Source: Atlanticothrix silvestris CENA357 (lineage in GTDB: Bacteria; Cyanobacteriota; Cyanobacteriia; Cyanobacteriales; Nostocaceae). From it: a stretch of 39,169 nt of DNA. Positions 25,609 through 33,793 of the stretch are shown piece after piece. The stretch lies in contig NZ_JAECZB010000075.1 in NCBI RefSeq assembly GCF_016056295.1, positions 1-39,169 of the forward strand, given 5' to 3'. Under the pieces are notes generated by a model. The model saw only the letters and a list, made by a program, of their open reading frames with translations, did not search any database and had not been told where the DNA came from. The translations under genes and the position numbers were made by a program. Every line of letters begins with the position of its first letter. Position 1 is the stretch's first letter.

Positions 25609-25663
25609 TCTATTGCCTTTAAGATCATCACATTTTTTAATAAAATTTTAAGAGAAAAATAAT

Positions 25664-25908
25664 TTATTCTTGGCTAGAAAATCCTGGTAAGCTTTCAGTA
25701 TTTTCAATTTTTACTTGGAGTCTAGCAATTGATTGCGTTAGCCACTCACTTGGATTGATAACGGAAAATATCTTGTAGCGTGTATAGTTATCCCAAAGGT
25801 ATTCTGTCTCTTTCAACCAATCTGCTCATTTGGATTGTCCAATAATGCCATCGCTAGTTTGAATGTAGCGAACTAGATGTTCTTTTAGTAAGAGAAAAGA
25901 GCCCGATT
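25664..25908 (-). pseudogene. Degenerate coding remnant with an in-frame stop
   Basis: On the minus strand the frame reads SGSFLLLKEHLVRYIQTSDG, IIGQSK, then TGA at 25828-25826, then ADWLKETEYLWDNYTRYKIF, SVINPSEWLTQSIARLQVK and a final stop at 25666-25664. The residue pattern is protein-like on both sides of the stop, and no start codon with a Shine-Dalgarno was found. The parent family is not recognised. With 25087-25608 this makes the stretch between invertase 2 and rsmB a zone of gene decay. The rest of the gap 25609-26009 holds nothing else I can see. Confidence 0.5.
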
Positions 25909-26009
25909 TAAAACAATAATAAAAATTTTTAGACTAGTAAGTGATTTAAGAAATTTTAAATCTCATTCTTCAACAAGAGAACTAAAATTTGATAGCTTAA
26001 AATATTTTT

Positions 26010-27359
26010 ATGACAAACTCCCGTCAAATAGCTTTTACCGTCCTGCGAGATGTTCACAAAGGCGCTTATGCTGATGTTGCCTTAGATAGAGTACTACAAA
26101 AAACTAAGTTGCCTGATCTTGACCGCCGTTTAGTGACAGAATTAGTTTATGGCAGCGTTAGAAGGCAGCGCACCCTTGATGCTCTAATCGACCAACTCGC
26201 CACTAAAAAATCCCACCAACAGCCCCAAGATCTCCGCAGCATTCTACAGTTAGGTTTATATCAGCTGCGTTATCAAGAACGTATTCCCGCCTCGGCTGCT
26301 GTTAATACAACTGTCCAACTAGCTAAAGAAAATGGTTTTTCTGGACTTACAGGTTTTGTAAATGGTTTATTGCGGCAGTACATTCGTCTTACAGACAAAT
26401 CAGCAGATCCTTTAGATTTGCCAGAAAACCCGGTAGAACGCTTGGGTATTTTACACAGCTTTCCAGACTGGATTGTTCAAGTGTGGTTAGAACAACTTGG
26501 GATTGCTGAGACAGAAAAACTATGTGAATGGATGAACCAAACACCTACAATTGACCTGAGAGTTAATCCCCTGCGTACTAATTTAGAAGAAGTTGAGGCG
26601 GCTTTACAATCTGCGGGGATTTTAGTGAGGCGTATTCCCCGTTTACCCCAAGCTTTACGATTAATTAGTAGTACTGGGCCAATTCAAAATTTACCTGGGT
26701 TCAAAGAGGGATGGTGGTCTGTACAAGATAGTAGCGCTCAATTAGTGAGTTATTTACTCGACCCTCAACCAAGTGAAGTCGTAATTGATGCTTGTGCAGC
26801 GCCAGGAGGTAAAACAACCCACATAGCAGAATTAATGAAGGATGAGGGAAAAATTTGGGCGTGCGATCGCACTTCTTCACGTCTTCGCAAACTCCAAGAA
26901 AATACCCAACGGCTGAATTTACATTCAATTGAAATTTGTACTGGCGACAGCCGCAACTTGCCACAATTTTATCATGCAGGCGATCGCGTCTTATTAGATG
27001 CACCATGCTCTGGTTTAGGAACCCTGCATCGCCATGCTGACGCACGTTGGCGACAAACACCAGAATCTGTCCAGGAACTGGCGATTTTACAAACAGAGCT
27101 TGTTGTACATATCTCTAATTTTGTCAAACCTGATGGTGTAATAGTTTATGCCACCTGCACCTTGCATCCAGCAGAAAATGAAGGTGTAATTTCCGCATTT
27201 CTAGCGAATAATCCTGATTGGCGAATTGAGCCTCCTCAGAGGGATTCTCCTAACTGGGGCTATTCTACACCACAAGGCTGGCTCAAGGTTTGGCCTCATC
27301 ACCAAGACATGGATGGCTTTTTTATGGTGCGCTTAAGAAAAACCAACAATTCCGAATGA
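26010..27359 (+). CDS. rsmB: 16S rRNA (cytosine-967-C5)-methyltransferase RsmB
   Basis: This 449-residue enzyme methylates C967 of 16S rRNA with S-adenosylmethionine. Residues 1-135 form the NusB-like RNA-binding domain (RQIAFTVLRDVHKGAYADVA). The methyltransferase domain follows: ACAAPGGKT (261-269, cofactor loop), VLLDAPCSGLGTLHRHADARW with Cys333, and ATCTLHPAENEG with Cys383. The two cysteines are the release and nucleophile residues of the m5C family. Length and domain order are normal. It is a single housekeeping gene, and the TerB-like gene starts 58 bp later on the same strand. Confidence 0.95.
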   Translation: MTNSRQIAFTVLRDVHKGAYADVALDRVLQKTKLPDLDRRLVTELVYGSVRRQRTLDALIDQLATKKSHQQPQDLRSILQLGLYQLRYQERIPASAAVNTTVQLAKENGFSGLTGFVNGLLRQYIRLTDKSADPLDLPENPVERLGILHSFPDWIVQVWLEQLGIAETEKLCEWMNQTPTIDLRVNPLRTNLEEVEAALQSAGILVRRIPRLPQALRLISSTGPIQNLPGFKEGWWSVQDSSAQLVSYLLDPQPSEVVIDACAAPGGKTTHIAELMKDEGKIWACDRTSSRLRKLQENTQRLNLHSIEICTGDSRNLPQFYHAGDRVLLDAPCSGLGTLHRHADARWRQTPESVQELAILQTELVVHISNFVKPDGVIVYATCTLHPAENEGVISAFLANNPDWRIEPPQRDSPNWGYSTPQGWLKVWPHHQDMDGFFMVRLRKTNNSE

Positions 27360-27405
27360 ATACTGTTTAGGATTGTACGATTTGGTGGAGGCCCCGAATC
27401 TACCA

Positions 27406-27412
27406 GAGGAGG
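27406..27412 (+). promoter_or_regulatory. Strong Shine-Dalgarno GAGGAGG fixing the TerB start
   Basis: GAGGAGG lies 5 nt before ATG 27418. The longer TTG frame from 27373 would place it inside the gene. Confidence 0.75.
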
Positions 27413-27417
27413 CAGCA

Positions 27418-27840
27418 ATGGTTACTGATTCCAATGTAAAAAACTTAGTTAAAATTCTGATTGGAGCCGCCTGGATTGATGGCAGAATCCAGCCAGAAGA
27501 ACGGCAATATCTGCGCGAGATCGCTCAAGCTAAGGGTTTGGCTACTGATCCAGAGATCAAACCTTGGCTGTACGAACTAGTTCCAGTGCAGCCAAAGGAG
27601 TGTTATGCGTGGGTGAAAGAATATTTAGGCGATCGCCCCAGCATTGAAGATTGCGAGAATCTCATTGAAGCTATCAGTGGCCTAATCTATAGTGATGGGG
27701 AAGTGGCGACCGAAGAAGCTAGACTCTTAACTAAATTACAAGAGTTAGCCAAGCTGAATGAGTCTAACCAATCAGCTTACACTGCGTTGCTCAGACAAAT
27801 TCAAAAGCTTTATCGTCGTTGGGTTGAAGTTCAAAATTAA
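27418..27840 (+). CDS. TerB-like protein
   Basis: From ATG 27418 the product has 140 residues, all helical. Two EF-hand-like acidic turns, WIDGRIQPEE and YSDGEVATEE, sit in comparable helical contexts (LIGAAWIDG / AISGLIYSDG). This is the duplicated pattern of TerB-type metal-binding domains. The C-terminus is a basic helix (LLRQIQKLYRRWVEVQ). Family members are tied to tellurite resistance or membrane stress, but most single-domain cyanobacterial copies are uncharacterised. It probably shares a transcript with rsmB (58-bp gap, same strand). Confidence 0.75.
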   Translation: MVTDSNVKNLVKILIGAAWIDGRIQPEERQYLREIAQAKGLATDPEIKPWLYELVPVQPKECYAWVKEYLGDRPSIEDCENLIEAISGLIYSDGEVATEEARLLTKLQELAKLNESNQSAYTALLRQIQKLYRRWVEVQN

Positions 27841-27854
27841 AATCATAGTCCAGA

Positions 27855-27890
27855 GTCAAAAGTCAAAAATTTTGACTATTGACTATTGAC
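27855..27890. repeat. Inverted heptad repeat between convergent genes
   Basis: Two GTCAAAA heptads (27855-27868), one A, then TTTTGAC, TATTGAC and TATTGAC (27870-27890). AGTCAAAA and TTTTGACT form a perfect hairpin at 27861-27877. It looks like a heptameric short tandem repeat of the kind found in heterocystous cyanobacteria. By position it could act as a terminator for both convergent genes. Confidence 0.6.
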
Positions 27891-27893
27891 TGT

Positions 27894-28127
27894 TTATGAC
27901 TTCGGTTCACCCAGACCCGGAGTTTCTTCTTTTTCAACCTTAGGTACAAAGTCAGGACGCTCTTTGCTTTCCCAACCAGCAGGACGTTTAGAGTTATACC
28001 AAGCGATAGAACCAATAGTTACCGCTGCGATAAAGCCAACTACATACACCAAAGTGAAGGACAAAGGAAAATGACCACCACCTGTTGCTACTGAATCTGC
28101 TGCTTGCATGAATAAATGTAAATGCAT
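27894..28127 (-). CDS. Small single-pass membrane protein, Psb35-like
   Basis: This 77-residue protein has a luminal-like N-terminus, one membrane helix (FTLVYVVGFIAAVTIGSIAW, about residues 24-43) and a charged tail with NSKRPAGWESKERPDFVP. AGGAG stands 9 nt before the ATG at 28127. The helix plus SKRP.GWE..ERP motif resembles, from memory, the small cyanobacterial protein Psb35 (Ssl2148 in Synechocystis), which stabilises the CP47 module during photosystem II assembly. I am confident that it is a conserved thylakoid-type small protein and only moderately so of the Psb35 name. Confidence 0.7.
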   Translation of the reverse strand: MHLHLFMQAADSVATGGGHFPLSFTLVYVVGFIAAVTIGSIAWYNSKRPAGWESKERPDFVPKVEKEETPGLGEPKS

Positions 28128-28320
28128 GAGTATATTCTCCTAAATTTAAGCGCTCTACTTAAGACCCTATAAAAAGAGCGTATCACTTACATCCCCCCCA
28201 AGTTTGAAACTCTTGATCTGACATGGGGAATAGAAGATGCAAATAGTATAATTTTGGCTTGATGTATTATGGTTCTGCCTCATCCCAACTACTAATATTT
28301 ACGCCGTTATACTTACTCGT

Positions 28321-29376
28321 TTATATACGTTGCAACGCCCCAGAACTTCTTAGTTCTGCTAAGGTTGCATTGCCAGTACAAAATAAAGCTGTTTCGAGTT
28401 CAGCAATTAGAACTTCAGCTAACTCATCAACAGCGGCTTCCGATTTGGTGGCTGCTTCTAAAAAAGGTCGGGCTAAACCTGCTAAATCAGCTCCTAAAGC
28501 GATCGCCTTTGCTACATCCAATCCGTTAGTTAACCCGCCAGAAGCAATCAAGGGAATTGTCGGCGTGATTGTGCGGATGGAGGTAAGACACTCTGCGGTT
28601 GGTAGACCCCAATCAGCAAAAGTCTGTCCCAGACGGCGCTGCTTGTTGTCTTTAGCGCGTTGGCTTTCCACCTTTGCCCATGAAGTTCCACCGGCTCCAG
28701 CAACATCAATGGCCGAAACTCCTACATCAATTAACTTTTGTGCCATTGGCGCAGAAATTCCATTTCCCACTTCTTTGACAACAACAGGAATGGGTAATTG
28801 CTGACAAAGCTGGGCAATTTTACTCAACAGCCCCCGAAAATTTGTATCTCCTCGTGATTGCACACATTCTTGCAGGGGGTTAAGATGCAAAATTAGTGCA
28901 TCTGCTTCCAAGGAGTTTACAAGATGCAAACACTCGTCAAGTCCACATCCATAATTTAATTGCACAGCTCCCAAGTTCGCTAACAAGAGAATGTCAGGAG
29001 CAAAAGAACGCACGGCAAAAGTAGGAGCTAAATGAGGCTGTTCAATTACAATTCGTTGGGAACCAACTCCCATTGCTAATCGATAGCGTTGAGCAACTGT
29101 TGCTAAACGAGTGTTGACTAGTTGTGCTAATTCAGTTCCCCCTGTCATGGAAGAAATCAGCAGGGGAGCGCCGAGATTTTTGCCCAAAAAGGTTGTTTGC
29201 AGATTAATATCACTGCGGTTGATTTCAGGAAGACAATCATGAGTAAAGCGATAGTATTCAAATCCACTAGTTACCTGCTCAAACTGGACATCTTCCTCTA
29301 AACAGACACGTAGGTGGTCGGCTTTTCGAGTCTCAATTTCAGTTACAGCATTGACTGATGGTATGGTATTAGTCAT
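28321..29376 (-). CDS. fni: Type 2 isopentenyl-diphosphate delta-isomerase
   Basis: This 351-residue FMN enzyme interconverts IPP and DMAPP for carotenoid, phytol and quinone synthesis. Typical blocks are [14 protein letters not shown] at the N-terminus, [41 protein letters not shown] (the N..QE metal- and substrate-binding motif), [25 protein letters not shown], and [20 protein letters not shown] for the FMN phosphate. The length is normal. It is transcribed in the same direction as the P450 cluster but is 228 bp from the GH1 gene, with repeats in the gap, so it is probably separate. The 181-residue antisense frame at 28259-28804 is a shadow. Confidence 0.95.
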   Translation of the reverse strand: MTNTIPSVNAVTEIETRKADHLRVCLEEDVQFEQVTSGFEYYRFTHDCLPEINRSDINLQTTFLGKNLGAPLLISSMTGGTELAQLVNTRLATVAQRYRLAMGVGSQRIVIEQPHLAPTFAVRSFAPDILLLANLGAVQLNYGCGLDECLHLVNSLEADALILHLNPLQECVQSRGDTNFRGLLSKIAQLCQQLPIPVVVKEVGNGISAPMAQKLIDVGVSAIDVAGAGGTSWAKVESQRAKDNKQRRLGQTFADWGLPTAECLTSIRTITPTIPLIASGGLTNGLDVAKAIALGADLAGLARPFLEAATKSEAAVDELAEVLIAELETALFCTGNATLAELRSSGALQRI

Positions 29377-29550
29377 AATAATTTTCCTTGGCGATTGGTT
29401 ATTGGCAGCTTAACCCGGATAGCCTCCTGAGATTTGTATTGGGAACTGTGTGTACACCGTAGGTACCCCTACGCTTAAGCAAGCTACGTGCAGCGTCTCC
29501 GACAGGAGAAAGGGCTAAAGGGTAAAGAATGAAAAAACAAACCCTTTCCC

Positions 29551-29576
29551 CCTTACCCCTTACCCCTTACCCCTTC
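29551..29576. repeat. Heptameric tandem repeat (TACCCCT)
   Basis: Three to four copies of TACCCCT stand in the gap between the GH1 and fni genes, just after the GH1 stop on the minus strand. It matches the short tandem heptamers (STRR) of heterocystous cyanobacteria. On the minus strand it reads AGGGGTA. Confidence 0.65.
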
Positions 29577-29604
29577 TTTTCTGATAGACTGTGCCAACTA
29601 AGGT

Positions 29605-31827
29605 TTAGACACCACCTTTTTTGATAATATCTCGGTATACAGTTGCCGCAGCGCTGGGCTGACGCTTTAATTCTGGATCATGATCTAGTTGAACGTGATA
29701 CAACCCAAAATCGCTATCCGGGCCAAACTTCAGACCCCATTCACGGTTAGAAGTAATACACCAAGAAACATAACCCACCACATTTACACCATCTTGACGA
29801 GCGCGTTGCACTTGCTGGATATGCTGGCGAATGTATTCTTCGCGTTTGACGACCTTATCAGCTATCTCAACACAGCCGTTCTCAACAATCATAATTTCCT
29901 TGCCAGGAAACAATTGGGCGTGGAATTTGAGCATATCGTAGAGTACCCCAGACCAAACTGGCGCATTACCGAAACGTCCGAAAGCTGCATCCATTAACTG
30001 CTGAATACGGTTAAGTCGCAAATTGCTGATGCCCCAATAGTAATCAAACCCAACAAAATCCTGCTGACCGACACACTCTTGGGGACAGAGGAATGTTGGT
30101 AATTTTCCAGCCATGCCGAGATGCCACCAATTACTGGTCAAAGAGGATGAAAGGGCACTGAAAATCTTAAATATGGGATCAAAAATTCGCACAAGCGATC
30201 GCAGCATTGGTAAGCGTTCTTGAGTTGTAACCGCTTGAAACTTCACTTTACTAGGATCACCGAAAATTTGCTGGGCTACAGCACGAGCTAAATCAATTTC
30301 TAAACCGCTAAATTCACCTGTTTTCGGGTCACAATAACCAAACCCAGGCACATTATCTTTGACGGCTACAATCAAATAACCCCGGTTTTGAATGCTACGC
30401 AGCAGAGGCTTGGGCAAAGGCTGGTTAGATACTAAAGATTGTCCCCCAGCTTGATTTGTAATGTCAGCTAGAGTTGATCGTCTGCCTATGCGGGGCGGTT
30501 CTGGCACAGGTTGACCGGGGAAATGACGAGCGTAACTAGCAGCCCAAGCACCAGATTCTTTAAAGTTTCGGACTGCTATATCTACAGCATTCAGTAACTC
30601 GCGATCGCCTTTGGCTACAGCCGCAGCGTAGTTTTCTTCAGTCAGTCCCTCACCGTTTTTGCCCACGAGCCGATACTTTCCTGGATATTGCTCCGCAGTT
30701 CCTAATAGAATTGTGTCATCAGCGAGGATGGCACTGATTTGCTCATAGTCCAACGCTCTAAGGGCATCATCATAGTTATCCACTACTTGGACATTGGCTG
30801 CGGGAATTAACCAATTGATAGCAGATTCAGCAGTAGTACTTTTAACCACCGCTACAGGTTTGCGGTCTAAATCTTCAAGTCGCTGAATGCTGCTGGCTGA
30901 TTTCACCAAGAGAAATTGACCCGCCTGATAGTAAGTCTCAGAAAAAGCCACTTGCTGGTGTCGCTCCTGTGTCATCGTCAAAGTAGCAATTACTACATCA
31001 ACTTGCCCTTTTTCTAATAAAGCACGCTCACTAAAACGTTTTCCTTGGGCAACGAAGTCTTCGGGACGGCGGAGATTAGTAACGTTGCGATCAACCAGTT
31101 TTTGCAACCACAGCGGTAAACCCAACAGCATAGGATTTGCCCCCACTTGGGCATCTGGGTTAGCCTGCTTGAGAATCGTTCTAGCTCTAGTGTGAGCCAA
31201 AAACAAATTCTGCATCAGTTTTTGAACTGCGGTCATCTGATCGGCAATAGTAGCGCCTCGGTCTAAACCGGGTGGCATAAAGTAAGCTCTTTCCCACCAA
31301 GGTTTGACATAGCCGTAGATCAATTGACTGGGTTCGTTAAAACTAATCCAGTAGCGCACCAAAGGCCCTAAACGTTGAGCAACTTCTTTGGCATAACTGG
31401 CGAAAATTGACGGAAATTCTGGGCCAGTCAAACCACCCCGTGCTTCTACATGGATGGGATGGGTGAAGTGATGCAGAGTGGCCATTGGTTCCATATTGTG
31501 CGATCGAATGGTTTCGATCACTTGACGGTAATGTTCAAAGGCCTCTTCACTGAACTTACCGGGTTCAGGTTCTACCCGCGACCAAGCGATGGAAAAACGG
31601 AACATCTTGCAACCAAGGGACTGTGCTAAGGCGATATCTTCAGCGTAGCGATGCCAAAAATCAGTGGCTTGACCCCTAATTGTGAGAGCGCGGCGACGTT
31701 CCCACACATCCCGAATGTCTTCATAGCGGGAATCGTAGGCTTCGCATTGGTGGTCAGCCGTAGCTACACCGAACATAAATGATTCGGGTAAAGGTGAGAG
31801 GCGATCGCTTATTGGTGTGTTTGTCAT
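29605..31827 (-). CDS. GH1 beta-glycosidase with an inserted, circularly permuted solute-binding domain
   Basis: This is a 740-residue protein; GH1 enzymes are usually 440-480. Residues 1-260 are the first half of a GH1 barrel: FMFGVATADHQCEAYD, MFRFSIAWSRVEPEPG, ATLHHFTHP, and WISFNEPS with acid/base Glu165. Residues 590-735 are the second half: DFVGFDYYWGI, IMIVENG with nucleophile Glu649, and GYVSWCITSNREWG. Between them, at about 272-545, lies a type 3 solute-binding protein in swapped order. Its C-terminal part comes first (GQVDVVIATLTMTQERHQQV to GAWAASYARHF), then a proline-rich linker (438-472), then its N-terminal part (IQNRGYLIVAVKDN, FSGLEIDLARAVAQQ, ERLPMLRS). No signal peptide is present, so it is cytoplasmic. 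A ligand-gated beta-glycosidase is the natural reading (inference). It begins 23 bp after the lactonase gene. Confidence 0.88.
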   Translation of the reverse strand: MTNTPISDRLSPLPESFMFGVATADHQCEAYDSRYEDIRDVWERRRALTIRGQATDFWHRYAEDIALAQSLGCKMFRFSIAWSRVEPEPGKFSEEAFEHYRQVIETIRSHNMEPMATLHHFTHPIHVEARGGLTGPEFPSIFASYAKEVAQRLGPLVRYWISFNEPSQLIYGYVKPWWERAYFMPPGLDRGATIADQMTAVQKLMQNLFLAHTRARTILKQANPDAQVGANPMLLGLPLWLQKLVDRNVTNLRRPEDFVAQGKRFSERALLEKGQVDVVIATLTMTQERHQQVAFSETYYQAGQFLLVKSASSIQRLEDLDRKPVAVVKSTTAESAINWLIPAANVQVVDNYDDALRALDYEQISAILADDTILLGTAEQYPGKYRLVGKNGEGLTEENYAAAVAKGDRELLNAVDIAVRNFKESGAWAASYARHFPGQPVPEPPRIGRRSTLADITNQAGGQSLVSNQPLPKPLLRSIQNRGYLIVAVKDNVPGFGYCDPKTGEFSGLEIDLARAVAQQIFGDPSKVKFQAVTTQERLPMLRSLVRIFDPIFKIFSALSSSLTSNWWHLGMAGKLPTFLCPQECVGQQDFVGFDYYWGISNLRLNRIQQLMDAAFGRFGNAPVWSGVLYDMLKFHAQLFPGKEIMIVENGCVEIADKVVKREEYIRQHIQQVQRARQDGVNVVGYVSWCITSNREWGLKFGPDSDFGLYHVQLDHDPELKRQPSAAATVYRDIIKKGGV
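30193..31014 (-). other. Insertion region: permuted SBP_bac_3-like domain inside GH1
   Basis: This covers residues 272-545 of the GH1 fusion. Joining the end LPMLRS to the start GQVDVVIATL restores the normal solute-binding protein order. The amino-acid-binding Arg (TQERHQ, R289) and an Asp pair (AILADD, D370/D371) are retained. A HIP1 octamer (30195-30202) encodes part of the LRSL junction. Confidence 0.8.
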
Positions 31828-31850
31828 CGAGGTAACTCCTTGTCAAAAAA

Positions 31851-32681
31851 TTAAACTGAAACAATAGTTCGTGCTGTTAATCTCTGAGCTGCACTAGGGT
31901 CGTGACTCGGAAGATAAACTGTAGGAAATTCTTGGACGTACTGTAAAATTTGCTTTAAGGTCTGCCGTGATTTGTCTTCATCTTGAGCAACACCATCAAT
32001 AATCTGATCCAACATTAGTTGCTGAGTATAAGAAGCATCACCGGCAAAAAATAGGGAAAGTCCATCAATTTGTAATAAAACCGATAAATGTCCCCCAGTA
32101 TGACCTTCTGTAGGAATTAAGCTGACATCTCCAGCTTTTGTAAGGGTGAAACTTTCTAGAAAAGTCCCGATAGGGCGGGATTCATACTCTATTAACGTAG
32201 GGGCTAGCCACTCTGGCCAACGCTGGGTTAAATAACCTCTTAATTGTCCGCGCCAACCCTTAGTTAGCTCGTACTCTCTACGAGAAATAATGATTTCTGC
32301 ATTAGGAAAATGATGCAAACCGCCTATGTGGTCTGTATGTAAATGGGTAAGAATCACCCAGCGGACATCATTTGGTTCTATACCCAAAGCACGCAACCGA
32401 AAATTTACCTCATCTTCTGGTTGCAAACATGGTTTAATACTCAGTTGAAAATAAGGATTCCACCAAGGAAAGTAACCTGGTTCCAAAGTGCGTGCGGTTT
32501 CACCTGTATCGATTAAAATAATTCCTTCTGGATGTTCAATTGCCCAGCTATAAATGGGTAAAGGTTCAGTCCAATTGCGGTCAAGAATAGTATTTACCAG
32601 ACGCATAGAACCATGACCTTTGCCATAACACTGGCAGGTTTTGATGGTTACAAGTCCACTTTGAACAGCGTGAATCCGCAT
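31851..32681 (-). CDS. Metallo-beta-lactamase-fold hydrolase, N-acyl homoserine lactonase-like
   Basis: From ATG 32681 (MRIHAVQSGLVTIK) the product has 276 residues. The longer frame to 32801 reads through a palindromic repeat and is unlikely. Zinc ligands are clear: LTHLHTDHIGG (HxHxDH, residues 113-118), a later TEGHTGGH and FAGDASY, and YLPSHDP near the end. The early GIILIDTGE and the long segment with PYFQLSIKPCLQPEDE before the HxHxDH motif match the AHL-lactonase (AiiA/AttM) branch better than glyoxalase II. It may open a lactone ring of a signal or a pathway intermediate. It lies in the P450 cluster, 23 bp before the GH1 fusion. Confidence 0.8.
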   Translation of the reverse strand: MRIHAVQSGLVTIKTCQCYGKGHGSMRLVNTILDRNWTEPLPIYSWAIEHPEGIILIDTGETARTLEPGYFPWWNPYFQLSIKPCLQPEDEVNFRLRALGIEPNDVRWVILTHLHTDHIGGLHHFPNAEIIISRREYELTKGWRGQLRGYLTQRWPEWLAPTLIEYESRPIGTFLESFTLTKAGDVSLIPTEGHTGGHLSVLLQIDGLSLFFAGDASYTQQLMLDQIIDGVAQDEDKSRQTLKQILQYVQEFPTVYLPSHDPSAAQRLTARTIVSV

Positions 32682-32747
32682 TTTTACACCTGTTATAACA
32701 GTCACTGTTAGTCTGTCAATAAATAAGTGACGAATAAATTTTTTGTA

Positions 32748-32770
32748 GAGACGGCGATTTATCGCGTCTC
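32748..32770. repeat. Palindromic repeat GAGACG..CGTCTC
   Basis: GAGACG-G-CGAT and ATCG-CGTCTC form a stem with one bulged G and a 2-nt loop. It is a common intergenic palindrome in Nostoc-type genomes. It lies inside the spurious N-terminal extension of the lactonase frame, which supports the downstream start. Confidence 0.6.
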
Positions 32771-32810
32771 GCCAACCATCAAAATGAATTTGACAGACCA
32801 TTAGTAGTTT

Positions 32811-32859
32811 GTAGTAAGCACTTTAGTGCTGAAAAAACCAGGGCTTCAGCCCTAACTAC
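32811..32859. repeat. Two-hairpin palindromic repeat, copy 2
   Basis: Outer GTAGT (32811) and ACTAC (to 32859) enclose two hairpins, AGCACT-TT-AGTGCT (32817-32830) and AGGGCT-TC-AGCCCT (32840-32853). The architecture is the same as at 351-394. It sits in the only sizeable gap within the cluster, between the alpha/beta hydrolase and the lactonase. Confidence 0.7.
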
Positions 32860-32863
32860 AAAA

Positions 32864-33793
32864 TTATTTACCCAAATACTGATCGAAGAAGGCGAGTACC
32901 TTATCCGGTTGATCGATGACATATTGATAGCCACCAAAGCGGTGATCGGTTTCAGGATATAACGGCTCTACAGCGTTGGGCGTGGATGCCACCATGTTGG
33001 CAACATCAGCAACACTGCCCCATTTGTCGCCTGTACCTTGCACATAAAGCACAGGAATATCACGAGAGCCGGCTGCTTCATGAGCAGGTTCGATAAAAGC
33101 AGTACTTGGCCCGCCCGATAAACGATAAAGTATTTCCACTGATGACCCAAATAGTTGAGCGAGAGGGCCGAATTTATCGGCGCGATAACGTTGCCCAAAA
33201 ACTGCCGAGGTATTTGGTTGTACGGCGACGGCGGCTTTAATATCTGTACTATGGGGAAGAGTAAATACTACAGTGTTGCCTCCCATAGAAAACCCAATAG
33301 TCCCGATGCGATTGGGGTCTACTTCGTTGCGACTCTTAGCGTAGCAAATGGCTCCTAATAAATCACGCTTTTCTAACCAGCCGGAGGTTAGGGGAATCTT
33401 GGCACTGCTGTGACCATGATTGCGGAGGTCAAACATCAGTACATTGTAGTTGCGATCGCGTAAGGCCTTGGCAAATGGCAACAAGTTAATCGCCTTACTA
33501 CCCGGTAAATCTCCTAAGAAGTCATTGGCTTTAGTGCCGATGCGATTCCAAGGCCAGCCATGTACCATAATCACAGTTGCTGCTGGCATTTGCATTGCCG
33601 GAATGAACCAGCCACTCAGCATTATGCCATCTTGAGCCGGAAACTCTATATCTTCGTAGCCTAACCCTAGTTCTTGTTTAGGATTAGTCCAAAGTTGTTG
33701 CCGCTTGGGTTTTATCAACAACCGTGCAGAATTTACTACTACAAATGCATACAGTAATAAGACAATTACTATTAGCCAAATTAAGATATTCAT
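32864..33793 (-). CDS. Alpha/beta hydrolase with N-terminal membrane anchor
   Basis: This is a 309-residue protein. One hydrophobic helix (ILIWLIVIVLLLYAFVVV, residues 3-20) anchors it. The catalytic domain has the oxyanion-side VHGWPWNRIG, the nucleophile elbow GFSMGG (Ser169), an acid in GTGDKWG (Asp256) and a histidine in ETDHRFGG (His284), a full triad. The DLRNHGHS block is typical of esterase/lipase relatives. The substrate is unknown. Its ATG overlaps the stop codon of the P450 gene (TAATG), a translational coupling that ties the two functionally. Confidence 0.88.
   Translation of the reverse strand: MNILIWLIVIVLLLYAFVVVNSARLLIKPKRQQLWTNPKQELGLGYEDIEFPAQDGIMLSGWFIPAMQMPAATVIMVHGWPWNRIGTKANDFLGDLPGSKAINLLPFAKALRDRNYNVLMFDLRNHGHSSAKIPLTSGWLEKRDLLGAICYAKSRNEVDPNRIGTIGFSMGGNTVVFTLPHSTDIKAAVAVQPNTSAVFGQRYRADKFGPLAQLFGSSVEILYRLSGGPSTAFIEPAHEAAGSRDIPVLYVQGTGDKWGSVADVANMVASTPNAVEPLYPETDHRFGGYQYVIDQPDKVLAFFDQYLGK

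Noticed and set aside
28259-28804. 181-residue frame antisense to fni
   Set aside because: It lies wholly opposite a clear type-2 IPP isomerase, and its Ala/Ser-rich composition mirrors that gene's codons.
29551-29576. TACCCCT array as a CRISPR
   Set aside because: Heptad tandem copies without spacers; no cas genes in the window.
32682-32801. Longer N-terminus for the lactonase-like protein
   Set aside because: It is translated from a GAGACG/CGTCTC palindrome and does not resemble the family.
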